64,000 nt of DNA. Origin: Monosiga brevicollis MX1. Taxonomy: Eukaryota > Opisthokonta > Choanoflagellata > Craspedida > Salpingoecidae. Of this stretch, positions 1 to 12,100 are shown piece by piece. A model generated the notes under the pieces. It did no database searches. It had not been told where the DNA came from and saw nothing but the letters and a program-made list of their open reading frames with translations. The first letter of the stretch is position 1. Each line of letters begins with the position of its first letter. The stretch is taken from NCBI RefSeq assembly GCF_000002865.3, contig NW_001865058.1:1-64000 (forward strand), given 5' to 3'. A program made the translations under genes and the position numbers.

Positions 1-834
1 CCTGCTTGAAGCGGCGGCACAAGTCTCTGGCAAGCTCACGAAGCGGGACTACCCACACCACGACCTTGCGTGGCTGGAGGTGAGCAAGTGTACACAGCGT
101 CTTGCCCATGCCAGTCGGGGTCACGGCCAACAGCCAGCCGTCCTGGGCTTCGTGCCGAGTCACAGCCCGTGCCAATCGATACTGATCCCAGTCGCGAAAT
201 GTTGTCTTCCACGCTTGCCGCACACATTGAGCCAGCCAATTCTTATTCTCATACTCTTCTTGCTGCGTTTGGCCACTGTGCTGGCTTGGCTCTTGCTGCA
301 AGGCCGTCGACGCAGCCTCTTCCACGGCTTGCGGCACTGCAACTGGCGTGGACGAGTCGGCTGCCTCGGCTTTGTCTAAATCCAACCCGGCAATAATTTC
401 GTCAATGTTGTCCTCAGCATCAATGCAGGCTTCAACCTCGGGATCTGTTTGCGTGCCCACGGTCGCTTGCACCTGTGTGCTGACGTTTCTGACCCGAGAC
501 GACTGGATGATCACCTGTTTATGAACCACTTGTTGCACGCAGGTCTGCCCATGCACGGCCTCGGCTTGGATCTGATCCTCTACACCTACCAGCTTCATGA
601 GCTTGTGCCATTCTTCAGACACAAACTGGTGGCCATATTGTGCTTTACTGGACACAAAATTGTGATCGATCTGCGTGCGGCCATAGACGTTGCATGCCGT
701 TCTGCCTGCATGCTGGCTTTGAGAGTGAGCCACATCCAGCGCCCCCAATGAAGGATCGGGCGTATGATGCAACGCCAGTGTACGGTGGACTGATCGCGCA
801 TGACGAGACCACCGCTCAACGCCCTTGGCATAAG
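1..834 (-). CDS. RecQ-like SF2 helicase, partial (runs off left edge)
   Basis: Reading leftward, one frame stays open from about 834 to the window edge (about 278 codons). A glycine-rich Walker A / motif I, TPTGMGKTLC, lies near 100-130. It is followed by VVVWVVPLRELARDL, the motif Ia pattern of RecQ-type superfamily 2 helicases. About 40 residues upstream, RDWDQYRLARAVTRHEAQDG has the usual pre-motif-I layout. Further upstream, HAGRTACNVYGRTQ recalls the segment that precedes the helicase in fungal telomere-linked (TLH/OrsD-type) helicase proteins. The frame begins after a stop at 836-838, where an AG could be a splice acceptor; no start codon is visible. The later helicase motifs lie outside the window. 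The N-terminal half of such a protein is missing here because the ankyrin gene starts 190 bases away. Helicase family call is fairly firm; mobile-element origin is inferred. Confidence 0.7.
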
Positions 835-1024
835 CTCACGCAGCGCCACAGTTGCCACTATCGAGACATTATTGTCATCATTTGATGTCACACAAAGACG
901 CGGGGGGTTTTTTGCTCTTTTTCGGTTGTGTTGGACTGTTCTGCTTGGCAAAGCCCACCCTGCCCGTTGATTTTCTTATCAATTTGCATAGCGATCGACA
1001 AGGCAAGCACGAGCGTCACACACT

Positions 1025-3685
1025 TCAACTTGCAAGTGCAGCGTAAGCGGCGGACGTTTGGGCGTCCACGAGGTCACAAAGCGTTTGTAGGTCTTGGATA
1101 TTGAACAAGTGAGGATCCACGCGCCAGCCGACACTACAGAGAACAGCAGCAGCGCACCGCCAGCGTCTGGCCTGCTCAGCATAAATCAAGCCTTGGACTG
1201 GCGTCACGTTAAGATTCGATGAGAACAAGACAATGCGGGCAATGACAAATTGAATCAGGTTCGCACCATTGGCATTCGAAGTTTCGTAGGAGCAAGGGGC
1301 ACAAGTTGCGCGCAATAGTTCTACAATCGGCTAAAACGTGAAGCAGATTCATCAGTAAGCAGGCTTGCCTCTGCAATTGATACCGAAAATAAAAAAAAGG
1401 CCCACCTTCAGCTTGATGAGATCCTCGCGAAGAAGCAGGTCCAAGGGCCGTGCACCCGTCTGCCACAGCAGAGGACATCACGGATCAATCGCAGGTGCAG
1501 CAAAACAGCAGAGAACTACGGCATCGTGGTGAAAAGCTTACGAGATCCTTCGCGTCCGGGTCGGCACCGTGCTGCAAGAGTTGTTGGATACCCTCTTGGC
1601 TGACAGCATAGGAGACGCAGGCTGCGTGAAGCGGCGTCTGGCCGTTCTATGTTGTTAGCAATGTTCGAAACATGAGGCACGTTTCCAGCACAATACCATT
1701 GATTTTACGCAGCAACGAGCGCAACATACGCGATCGGTGATTTTGGGGTCTACATTGTGACTCAACAAAATTTGTACTGCATTCATGCAGCCCCTTCGGC
1801 AGGCGGCGTGTAACGCTGTCGCCCCATTCTAGCCGAAAAAACAAATCCATCAGATAGTGACAGGCGCAAGCAAGATATTGGACTTTTCAACATCAGGGGA
1901 CACGCAAGGAGCTTCTTACATAGTTTCTCGCGTTGGCGTGTGCACCATGACTCAGAAGGATCGAAACAATCTCAGTGTAATCTTTGCCACAGGCTAGGTG
2001 AAGTGGTGTGTTCTCGCTCTACCGTGGCATTGGTCGGCCGGCCGCGCCATTGTTTAGGCAAGCAGACATGTAGCGCAAAACAACCGGTCTGGATGAGCCA
2101 GCGAATTCCAAAACATCACGACCCCAAAGCGAAGAAGATGCGGCATAAGAGCCATTGCCAGGTAGAATCCCAAAGCGAAAGAGGCACTGGCGGGTTTGAA
2201 TGCACAACATCAGAAAAGGGAAGCGGGCGAAAGATACAGCAGATCAGGGCGGGGAGCAGGGAGCACGGACAAGGGTGGGTGCAAAACAAGAAGAGAAAAG
2301 GTGTAACACAAAAGAAGGAAGTAGCAAGAGGCGGAACGAAAGAGCACGGTGGGCAGGAAGTAGAGGAGGGACGGGGAAAAGGCGACGAGCAGCGGGAGGA
2401 GCTCAATGGGAGGGAGGAAGAGGAAGGTACTGTACTGACGTGGTGCAAGGCTTCAGCATCAGCACCGTGCTTCAACAACATCTCCACCACCTTAGCATGA
2501 CCGTTAAGGCAGGCATAGTGCAGTGGTGTAAGGCCGTACTGTGGGATGATACATCAACATGAGGTACAGGTAGAGCATCAGCTCCGTCATCATCATCAGG
2601 TATACTATCATAGGAGCGGTAAAGGGAGGAATAGAAAGGTAGTGTTCTAACTCCGTTCTTGGCTTCGGTATCAACATCGTGCTTCAGCAACATCTCCACC
2701 ACCTTGACATGGCCGTTAAGGCAGGCCTTGTGCAGTGGTGTATAGCCCGACTGTAGGATGTTACATCAGCATGACGTACAGGTACAGCATTATCGTTATC
2801 ATTTGGTACAGATGTAGCAGCATAGGGGGGTGGGGAAGGAGAGAGATACTGTACTGACGTCGTCCATTACTTCGGCATCAGCGCCGTGAGTCAGCAGCAT
2901 CTCCACCACCTTGTCATGACCGTAAACGCAGGCATCGTACAGTGGTGTGACGCCATACTGTGGGATGATGCATTCGCATGGTGTCCAGGTCAAGCATCAT
3001 CATCATGTGGTGGGGTTCCATCGTGGGGAAGAGGAGGTTCTTTACTGACGTGGTGCAAGGCTTCAGCATCAGCACCGTGCTTCAACAACATCTCCACCAC
3101 CTTGTCATGACCATCAAGGCAGGCATTGTGCAGTGGTGTGTCGCCATACTGTGGGATGATGCATTAGCATGACGTACAGCTCCAGCATCATCATGATCGT
3201 GTGGTACAGGTGTAGCATCATAGAGGGGTGGGGAAGGTGAGAGGTACTGTACTGACGTCGTCCATGGCTTCAATATCAGCACCAAGATTCAGCAGCATCT
3301 CCACCACCTCGACACGACCGTTAAGGCAGGCAAAATGCAGTGGTGCATAGCCATACTGTGGGATGATGCATCAACATGACGGACAGGTACAACATTATCA
3401 ATGTCGTGTGGAACAGGTGTAGCATCATAAGGGGATGGGGACGGAGAGAGGTACTGTACTGACGTCGTCCATGGCTGCAGCATCAGCACCGTGGTTCAGC
3501 ATCATCTCCACCACCTTGACATAACCGCGTTCGCAGGCCCTGTGCAGTGGCGTGCAGCCACCCTGTGGGATGATGTACTTGACAGCATCTCGAATGCGTT
3601 GTTCGTTCAAACTGTTCAACAGATGCTCTGCCGTTTGTGGATCTGAAGCACACGCATCATACAGCTGCTGTCCATCATCACTCAT
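1025..3685 (-). CDS. Ankyrin-repeat protein A (11 exons)
   Basis: Spliced model: 3685-3464, 3355-3257, 3148-3050, 2957-2859, 2750-2652, 2538-2440, 2018-1920, 1828-1730, 1646-1542, 1459-1406, 1330-1025, all joined in phase 0, giving about 459 residues. The ATG at 3685 opens a 41-residue leader (MSDDGQQLYDACASD...). Nine ankyrin repeats follow, nearly all exactly 33 residues (for example TPLHNACLDGHDKVVEMLL). One is in exon 1, and exons 2-9 carry one each. Exon 10 is 18 codons and exon 11 adds a 101-residue tail with no family I recognise, ending at TGA 1027-1025. Most donors in the array read GTCAGT and the acceptors CATCCCACAG. A 421-base intron separates exons 6 and 7. Likely a protein-interaction scaffold; partner unknown. 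The leader resembles those of the genes at 16424 and 19751, so the three are paralogues. Confidence 0.82.
2440..3470 (-). repeat. Tandem array of ankyrin exon + intron units
   Basis: Exon starts at 3355, 3148, 2957, 2750 and 2538 are spaced 207, 191, 207 and 212 bases. Both the 99-base exons and the introns between them are visibly alike: each intron carries a GTACAGTA-type 5' part, a CCCCACCCC-like middle and the CATCCCACAG acceptor. Whole exon-intron units, not only coding repeats, were therefore duplicated. Introns still align by eye, so the duplications are fairly recent. Confidence 0.85.
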
Positions 3686-4283
3686 CGTAATGGTATCACC
3701 CGCTTCAAACCGCGCTTTGCTTCTCTATTCACCACCAATCTCCTGAGCCCGGTGTGAGCGTCAAATCCGTGTTGGTCGTGGAGCCTGACACCCCTCCCAG
3801 TGCAACTCGTCTTTATCATACTGAGTTTGACGTGTGTGCGCAGGTTTCAATCGGCGGCTGGTGGACCCTTGCTCATCTCCCCCCTGATGCGCTAAACGAC
3901 TCACCTCTGGCTAGCTGTTCTCGGTGACAGTTGCGAGTACAGGTGTATTTTCTTTGCCCAAGCGCATCTGATGATGGCGCACGTTGACGACTGTGAAGGG
4001 AGATCAGTGGCCTCAAATATAAGTGGCAGCGATGCTCTCAACCAAAGCGTTCTGGCGCCGCCACAAGGCCTCGACCAGGAGAATCACGTACCGAGCGCAA
4101 GCTATCAATCACCACATCCGGGCAAGTCACGTCAAACACCCTGCTGACGCCAATTTCGGGGCCAAGGTGATAAAGAAGGGGCAAAGCAAAAGAAAAGGCT
4201 GAAAAATGCAACACATGCTGTGAAATGTTCTGTATATTTGTTTCTTGTTTGTTGGGATGTCTAAAAATAGTCAAAACAGTCTG
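3686..4283. other. Spacer upstream of ankyrin gene A with an open plus-strand frame
   Basis: This interval should hold the promoter of the minus-strand ankyrin gene; I see no TATA box. On the plus strand a frame stays open from about 3693 to a TGA near 3930 (about 78 codons, containing VSVKSVLVVEPDTPPSATRL and IGGWWTLAHLPPDA) and reads like protein. No start codon, family or convincing splice partners were found. It may be an exon of an unmodelled gene or a relic. Confidence 0.25.
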
Positions 4284-4630
4284 TCAGGCTCCAGCACGTC
4301 TGGAGGCCGTTTTTGGGTTGCGAGGAAGCGCGTAGGTTTGAGGAAGCGTTTTGAGAGAGGTTTCAGAGGCGTCCGTCGGGACGGAGCGAAGGATTTGATG
4401 GTGTCTTGAGGTCAATTGAACCAGCTGCGGTCGGCAAGCATTCACAGTGACCAGACCAGGTGCACCGTTAGAATCGCTGTAGAGCCGCTCAATCCCAAAC
4501 ATAGGGAAAGTGCAACCCTTGCCCAATCGCAGGTGTCACAACAAGGAGAAACAACAGGCGTGACAAGCTTATGGCCCCAAGGCGTGTGCCAGGAATCGGG
4601 GGGTCTAAGTGTAGGTGTGTATGTGTGAGG
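4038..4630 (-). other. Possible two-exon fragment, unidentified
   Basis: Two minus-strand stretches read like coding sequence: about 4284-4526 (contains GAPGLVTVNACRPQLVQLTS) and about 4050-4175 (contains EIGVSRVFDVTCPDVVIDSL). An AT- and T-rich spacer between them could be an intron. No domain is recognised and no start codon was placed. Two alternative frames upstream also look coding-like, so the structure is unresolved. It sits between the ankyrin gene and a decayed helicase copy and could be debris of the same element. Confidence 0.2.
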
Positions 4631-5199
4631 TCACAGCAGCTATGGGGGTTTCAGTGAAAAGACCCATAGTGACCGAAACTGAGTGTGCGAAAGCAGTGGG
4701 AGTGCTCTGATTCGGAAGCACGGATTTGACGCTAACACACACACACACACACACACGTTTACACCTTTTTTTTCTTTTGTTCTGAGAATGTCATACGAGC
4801 AGACCCCGAAGCGCCGCAAAACTGAAACTTGCACGTACACACACCGTGTTTGCCCGCGTCGTGCAACCCAGCCTTGGCCGCTTCTGCCATCGCGACCGTA
4901 GCATCTACTCCCGACAGCGCCGAGCTGATCAATAAAATGAAGTCTCCTCCCTCTACCACCCCCACAAGCTTCACACCCGTCTGCATCACCTCCTTTGCCA
5001 GCCATGGCATTCCAAGCCCGTGGCTCACCGGTACAGCGCTTCCGGTCTCTCCCTAGCCTGGGTGCGAGCAACCATTCTCGGCGGCGAACGAGTTTGCTCA
5101 AGTTCCTGGCAGCTCGAGCTCCAAGAGAGCAAACACTTAATCATCAACACTCCCTGGCGCCACAAATGACCGCCACGGTGCCCGTGCGGTGGCGTTGAT

Positions 5200-5730
5200 C
5201 ACCGAGTCTAAAGGACGCTTCCAATGATAGTGGTATGGCGAGTACCAGGTCCATGAGGAGGGGTGGGCAATGTTTGCGAGACGCCCTTGCCCCCATCTGG
5301 CTGCACCCTGTGTTTGGCGCGCAGAGAGGGAAGGCGACGTCGGTACAATGCCAACGTTGAGACCTTCTCGGCGGCGCTCTTCAGCCTGAGATCGCGCTTT
5401 TCGCACAGCCGAGGCCGCAGCCCCAACCACGGCTCGCGGCCCGTTGCTGGCGTGGACGTCTTGGCTACCTCAGCCACGTCTTAAAACAGCTTAGGAGTCA
5501 TGTCGTCACTGTCACCCTCAGCATCAACCTCAAGAACTGTTTGCGTGACCACGGTCTCTTACACCTGTGCGCTGGTGGTCCTGACTCGAGGCGACTGGAT
5601 GACCACGTACATATGAGCCACTCTTTGCGCGAAGCATGGTCTCAGCTTGATGCTCATCCTTCACATCCACCAGCTTGAAGAGCTTGTCACGCTTCAGCCA
5701 CAAATTCGTGGCTTGTGTGGCGCCAAGCAC
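5200..5730 (-). pseudogene. Decayed second copy of the RecQ-like helicase segment
   Basis: This stretch aligns by eye with 100-660. Shared plus-strand blocks include GGCGTGGACG (about 5450 and 345), TGCGTG.CCACGGTC.CTT.CACCTGTG (about 5540 and 450), CTTGATGCTCATC versus CTTGGATCTGATC, and CACCAGCTTGAAGAGCTTGT versus the corresponding ACCAGCTTCATGAGCTTGT. A degraded counterpart of the Walker A codons lies near 5280-5300. Frames are interrupted and no reading frame spans the copy, so it is a pseudogene of the same family as the left-edge helicase. The left limit is uncertain because similarity fades below about 5200. Confidence 0.6.
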
Positions 5731-6148
5731 TGGCAGTGATGAACCGTCTTGGTCACGGAGATTACAGACAAGCTGTTGAAGATTATCGTGAAGTACTTGA
5801 CATGTGAACAAAACATAAGACTGTGGAGGTCGTTAAATGTCGTAAATTAAACAGCAGCTATTGAACATCATCAGACGTATTTGAGAGCGAGAACGTTGTC
5901 GATGAGATCGGGCACAATCGCCATGATGGGCGACAGGTACATGCGAGACTTTGGCTGCTCAAGAAATTTGAGAGCAGAGACTGTCCACTGGCTCTCGTTT
6001 GTTTGGGCCCACTAGAGCAGCTTGATTGTTTGATCGTCACTCAGAGTGTCGTTTCATCGTGCAGGCCGGGTGCACTGGCCACCGTCTATTGGCATCATCG
6101 AAAGAGCACAGGACGCATGAGACGGGCGCACACGGCCAAGAGGCCGCG
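5731..6148 (-). other. Spacer with an orphan exon-like frame at 5877-6014
   Basis: Between the helicase relic and the receptor kinase, the minus strand from about 6014 to a TGA near 5877 reads WAQTNESQWTVSALKFLEQP and then MYLSPIMAIVPDLIDNVLAL. It is preceded by CTCTAG, which could be a splice acceptor. It may be a last exon of the receptor kinase tail or part of another gene; no family is recognised. The rest of the interval shows nothing else. Confidence 0.25.
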
Positions 6149-9100
6149 TTACCAAGGGAAGCAACGAGCAGCAAGGTTCATTCGCATGGTCAGCCTTGAG
6201 ACGAAACAAACCCAGGCGGTGTGGTGTTGCGGTGAAAGCAAGCCGTGCAACTGGGCAAAAGAAGATCGGGATTCCGGGGCGGCTTGAAAACAGGCTGCTA
6301 CCATGCTGTGACACATTTGCATGGCTTTGTGTGAATGTGCCACAGGCTCAGCACAACCAGAGATGTCAGAAGTAAACGCACCGTTGCGCAATTAAAGGAG
6401 CTCCATGAGGTAGCTTCAGTGTGGCGCCCGCTTTGAGCTGTTGAATAATGGCGGGAAGGCCCAAGCCTCGCCAAGGAGTTGCGCCACCAGTGACTAGCTC
6501 CCACACTAAAACCCCAAACGCCCAAACGTCCGACCACTCGGAATATCGCCGTTCCATCAAGCACTCGAGTGCCATCCATCTGAATGTGTGTGAATGATCC
6601 AAAGCCCATGGCAGATGAGTACAATGCGAGCCAGCCCTCTGTGGAGGGAGCACGTCATACCGATATGGCATCTCGCTGTCCGCAACACTTTTGTAATATT
6701 CCGAGCTTGGCATGACCCGGGACACTGCCACACACACACAAAAAAAAAAAAAAAAAATCAATGAAAAACACATCAAGATGAGGTTCACACCATTCGTCCA
6801 CTGATGTGCAAATTGTCTGGGTGCTGCATCATGACAAGCCGATGAGCAATCCCGACCAAAGTCGTGGATCTGAAACTCACAGCCAAAATCGCCCAGTTTA
6901 CAAACCAACGCTGGGTTGGTTGTTATCACGAGCACATTGCGTGCAGCGACATCGCGATGCACAATTTCAAGCTTGGCCAGATATGCCAAGGCACTGACTG
7001 TTTGACGCAAAGCTTGGTGCAGTTGCGTCTCACTCAGTGGATGTCTTCGAATAAAGTCGCGAAGATTGCCGTGTGGTGCCCATTCCAGCACGACTGATAG
7101 AGTTGATTGCCCCGTCCTACAGCCACCAAAAGCAATCAGTTCATAAGCGCGAGAAATCTCGAACCACACCTCGACTGTTCTCAACTGCTGACACAGACAA
7201 CAAGAGACGTACGCTCTGAGCAATACGCCATGAAGCCCGATGATGTCGGGTCGATCGCAAAGGCTATGCAGGAGCATGATTTCACGCAGCCATGCCGAAA
7301 GCTAGATCCGCCCTCAGCGGCATCCCCATGCAAGCAGGTGAGGCCGTCCTGCAGTTATTCTCTTGAGGAAAGGTAGTTTCCAAATCACAACAAAAAGTGT
7401 CTCACCGTCGTTTTGTCGGCATCGCATTCTTTAATGGCAACAGGATGCGGCTCGTGTGCACCATCTAGCAAGCTTGCCTGGCAATCAGAAACTCCCGTGA
7501 GTTGCGTGTCAGGCAAGCACCATTGACTGCAGCAGGACGCGAGGTAAACACGTCAAGGCGATAGCAAACAAACAAATCAAGACAGCTGCAAGTTTTAATT
7601 GCTCACGCAGGCACGTGAGCAAAATGCACAATCCAGAGTGTTGGTGCTTGAGCAGGGCCCTCTGCTAACCTGGTAAACTTTGCTGAAGTGCCCGTGACCG
7701 ACGACATGCTCGGCTGTAATTGCGCTGGGGTCAAAAACCTCAAGTGGCATGACACGCAATTGAGGATAGGCAGAAGCAAAGTCTGCACGAGCTTGCCGCA
7801 CGAGCGCAAGGGCTTGATGCTCAAACGCTGGACGTCGTCGCATCGTATATGCGATCACGACGACCGCTGCCAGCAACGTGACCGGCGTCACAACTGCCAC
7901 GACCACAATCAAGGCTGAGATGCCAGTGGACGACCCCTTCGCCTGAGAGGTCAAAGCAGGCAGTCTTGTCGTCGACGTGACACTCGTGACCAGGGCCGAA
8001 TACTGAGCGTCAAATCCCAAAAGCGAAGGTAGGGGCAGGCTCTCGCCAAACGCGGCACTGTCGCCTGTGAGGCCAAACAGGCTCCCTTCTCTGAGCTGGT
8101 ATCCAACAAGGAGTGGGACATCTTGGCTGAGAGAGTTGGTCGAGCGCAAGGTGACCGCCATCACCACCCAAGGTTTCGGACGCTCCGGCACTAAAATGCT
8201 ATTGATGCAGCAGGTCCGGGCTTTGGTGAGGCAACATAAAGACTGGAATCTGAGAGCGGCACTTGCAGGAGAACGGATGATTTTGACGCAAGGCTCAGCT
8301 TAAAAGCTAGTTGTACGCACCGAGCGCTGCTGAGGGCAAAGTGCAGCTCAACAGCATCCCAATTGCGTATGACGCCGCGCCAAGGGAAACACGAGTGATT
8401 GTGGGCACCACGAGGCAGAGTGGATTGCATAACGCCGCGCTCAATCCTAAGTTTCACCTCACTAATGCAATCTAGTTCTTGAAAGGAAGGGAGGTTGCGA
8501 CTTGTGGAGCGTAATTCCAGGGTACCAAAGCACGAAGCCTCGTCTTCCCCATTGGGACAATCGTCAACACCATTGCACACCTGAACGATATCAAGAATGC
8601 TACCAGAAGATGGGCACTCTACGTGTTCAGCTGGCTTGGGGCAAAAGGGGGCGTCTTCGTAGGGTGGATCGTAGCAACTGCACCTGATCGATACGAGAGC
8701 GTCATGATCTCCACTGCCATAACAACGAATGTCTGGTGTCACAACCACCATGGCAGTGTGCTGTAGGCTATGGAAATTCATGCTGCTCCACCAAGCATCG
8801 TAAGTGATGCTCGTGAGAGCATGTTCCTTGACACCCGCAACGGCACTCTGCTGGAAACGATACTGAAGGTATTCGAGTTGGTTGAACTGGGGTAAATAGC
8901 TTTTGGTAAGCTCGGTCACGCCATAACGGCATGTGAACTCGAGAAGCCGAAGCGCAGGAGATAGCAGGTCGAGACCGTGCAACTGCCGGCAGTCAGTGAA
9001 CTAAGAAAGCAAAGTAAGCAAAATGTCAAGCCGCTTGGCCCAGAGTTTTGGTACACGCTGGGGCAGGCATGTCAACGTAACATCTTCAGCAAAGTCATCA

Positions 9101-12100
9101 CACAACGTACAACAAGCCTTAAGTAACCGTCAACGCTTGTAAGGCTCCCAAGCGCTCCGATACTAACAAGGGCCTCGTTGTCCTATTCAACATGATAGTA
9201 TGAGAGGCGTATTGTCAGCCACCATACCAGGTCGTCGAACCACATTTTATTTGCAAGCTTGCCCAGAGTACGTACATAAAAGTCCAAGTCGCCGCCAACA
9301 ATTTCCAAACTTCCAAGCCCATTCACATTGGCAAGAGCGGAATTGTTCTACAAGAACATCCGAACATCCACAGGAACCTCAGGACGACAATAACCGATCC
9401 ACAGCTAAACTATCAGACTGGATCACCAGAACGTGTGGCGTACGAGAAACTCCAAGTCGGTGCCAACGCTTTTGAGGCTTCCGAGGCCGTCCACATTGTT
9501 GAGGGCAGAGTTGTTCTTCAAGAAACAGGCAAACATTCAATGACATGGGCCGACCCACTTTTCTATCCGAGTGCAGGCCTTGATCTCACGCATGCAACGT
9601 ACGTAGAAACGCAAACCGCCGCCAACGCTTGTGAGGCTTCCGAAACCATCCACACTGGTAAGAGCCAGATTGTACTATGGGTCATCATCAGCAACCCAAG
9701 TGAGACATTCACAGAAAGGCATCGTAGCCGATCAGCGAGCCACGTCTCATCAGTTCCTCCAACTGACATAGAAGAAAAAGTCGCCACCAACGCTCTCTAG
9801 GTTTTCAAGCCCATTCACACTGGCAAGGGCAGGATTGTTCTACAAGGGGCAGCAGATCATCGAATGATACACTCAACGTTCTCTGTGACGACGATTTGAA
9901 CGCTGAGATTCGACCGCTTGATTCATGTGGCGTACGCGAAATTCCAGGTCACCGGCAACGCTTTGGAGGCTGCCTAGACCGTTGACACTGGCAAGAGCGG
10001 TATTGTTCTACGAGGACATTCAGTGACAGATGTGCCGCACGCCATGACTTTGAGTCCACATGTGATCCCAATCTTGTGCCTTGCTCAGCAACATACGTAA
10101 CAGAATAAACCGCCACCAACGCTTGTGGGACGCCCGAGCCCATCCACACGGGTAAGAGCCTCATTGAACTGTGCGTCGCAGCACCATAGCCAGTGTGAGC
10201 AGAATGTCATCAAATCAAGGTCATAAAATCTCATCAAAGCAACGTACAAAAATGACCAAGTCGCCCCCAACGCTCTCTAAGCTTTTGAGCCCATCCACGC
10301 TGGCAAGGGCAGAATTGTTCTACAGGGACATCAAACCATGCAATTGCACCACCGTGATGCCGATTTGGTTCCCAGGTGCAGGTTATCGCCTCGTGCATAC
10401 AACGTACATAAAAGAACAACCCACCGCCAATGCGTGTGAGGCTTCCAATTTCATCCACACTGGCAAGAGCGGAATTATACTAATTGCCATTGCACCAACC
10501 CAATGAAACGCTTGCAAAAGAGGAAGGCAAACAAAAGTCACGCGCCAATTCAAATCCTTGTGGCTTACATACATAAAAGACAAGGTCACCGTCAACGCTC
10601 TCGAGGCCTCCAAGTCCATCAACGTTGGCCAGGGCGTCATTAAACTGCGCACAACGACGGCATGGCCAATGAAAAGCTTGTAGTATTTTACCATTTCCAA
10701 CTCGTCTTGTACCCACAGTTTGCGGGTCTGCATGTGACATACAATAAACCTCAAAAAGCCGCCAACACTTGTCAGGCTTCTGAGCCCATCAACGTTTGCC
10801 AGAGCGTCATTATCCTGTCCAACACAGCACCATGGCCAATGAAACACACGATGTGTGGTGGGAATAAATTTTCCACCGCTTTCAAACCGCGATCCAAACG
10901 TGTCTTACAAAAACGTCCAACATGCTGCCAACGCTTGTGAGATTGGCCAGCCCATCGACATTGGTCAGGGCGTCGTTGTACTAGTTAACAAAGCATCATT
11001 GCCAATGAGACGCTCGCTCGCTGCTACGACGACGATCCATGAGGTTGATGACGCACATAGAGGTACAAGAAACCGGCAACGCTTGTAAGGCCCCGCAGCC
11101 CATCAGCATTGGCAAGGGCTGAGTTGTTCTGTGTAGCATAGATCATAGCCGATGAGATGTTTGCGGTATGTTACCACTCCAGCTCATTTTCTGCGACACG
11201 ATTCAAGGTCCTGTATACTTTTAACGCACGTAGAAGCTCATGTTACCGCTAATCTGGGCAAGGCTCCTGAGCCCATCCACGCTAGTAAGGAGAGGATTTT
11301 GCTGTCCAACACAACATCATAACCAATGAGGCGCCATTATTCTAGAGCATTGACAAGAACTCGCAAGCTTGTATGATACCACGTACAATAACCCTGAATT
11401 CGCCGCCGATATTTGTAAGGGACCCAAGCCCATTGACATTTCGCAGGGCGTCATTGTACTGCCAACACGGTGGCAGAGCCAATGAGGCGCTCGTAGAGTG
11501 GCACCATTCGGTTTCACCGACATCAATCCAATCCGCGAGTCTGAATAACATGACGTACAGCAACCCTCAGATCGCCGCCAATACTTATCAAACTACCAAG
11601 CCCATCCACGCTCGTCAGGTCAGAATTGTCCTGGCCGACACAACATCAGAGCTGATGAGACACTGGCAGTGCGTACACAAGATTCTAGCCTATGACGCGA
11701 TACGAAATTCAGAATAAAAACACATTCGATATCACACACCCAAATATCCAAGCTGCCACCGACGCGCGTGAGGCTCCCAAGCGCATCCACATTGGTCAGG
11801 TCATCATTGCTCTATCCGACACAGCATTGCAGACGATGAGATGGATTAAGCAACATCCATTTTGCTCCTCCAGTTGCCATGATCGTGGAAGACAACCCAG
11901 GTTAGTCTACACCGTAAATCTTGACTCGCTTGCTCAGACGAGGAAAAAAAAAAAAAAAAACTCGAGATTTGGCGATGCCTTGACGATCATCTTGCCCATC
12001 TCAACGATTGCTCGTCAAATGCAACCTCGGAACGACAAGAGTCATACCAATACATTTCCTTCTCCACATTTGTCTGCTGCCACTCATCGCCTCGCTCAGG

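Noticed and set aside
9111-11811. Possible CRISPR-like or satellite array because of regular spacing
   Set aside because: The repeated part is a 72-base splice-bounded coding exon with conserved amino acids and variable silent sites; introns between are not spacers of fixed length.
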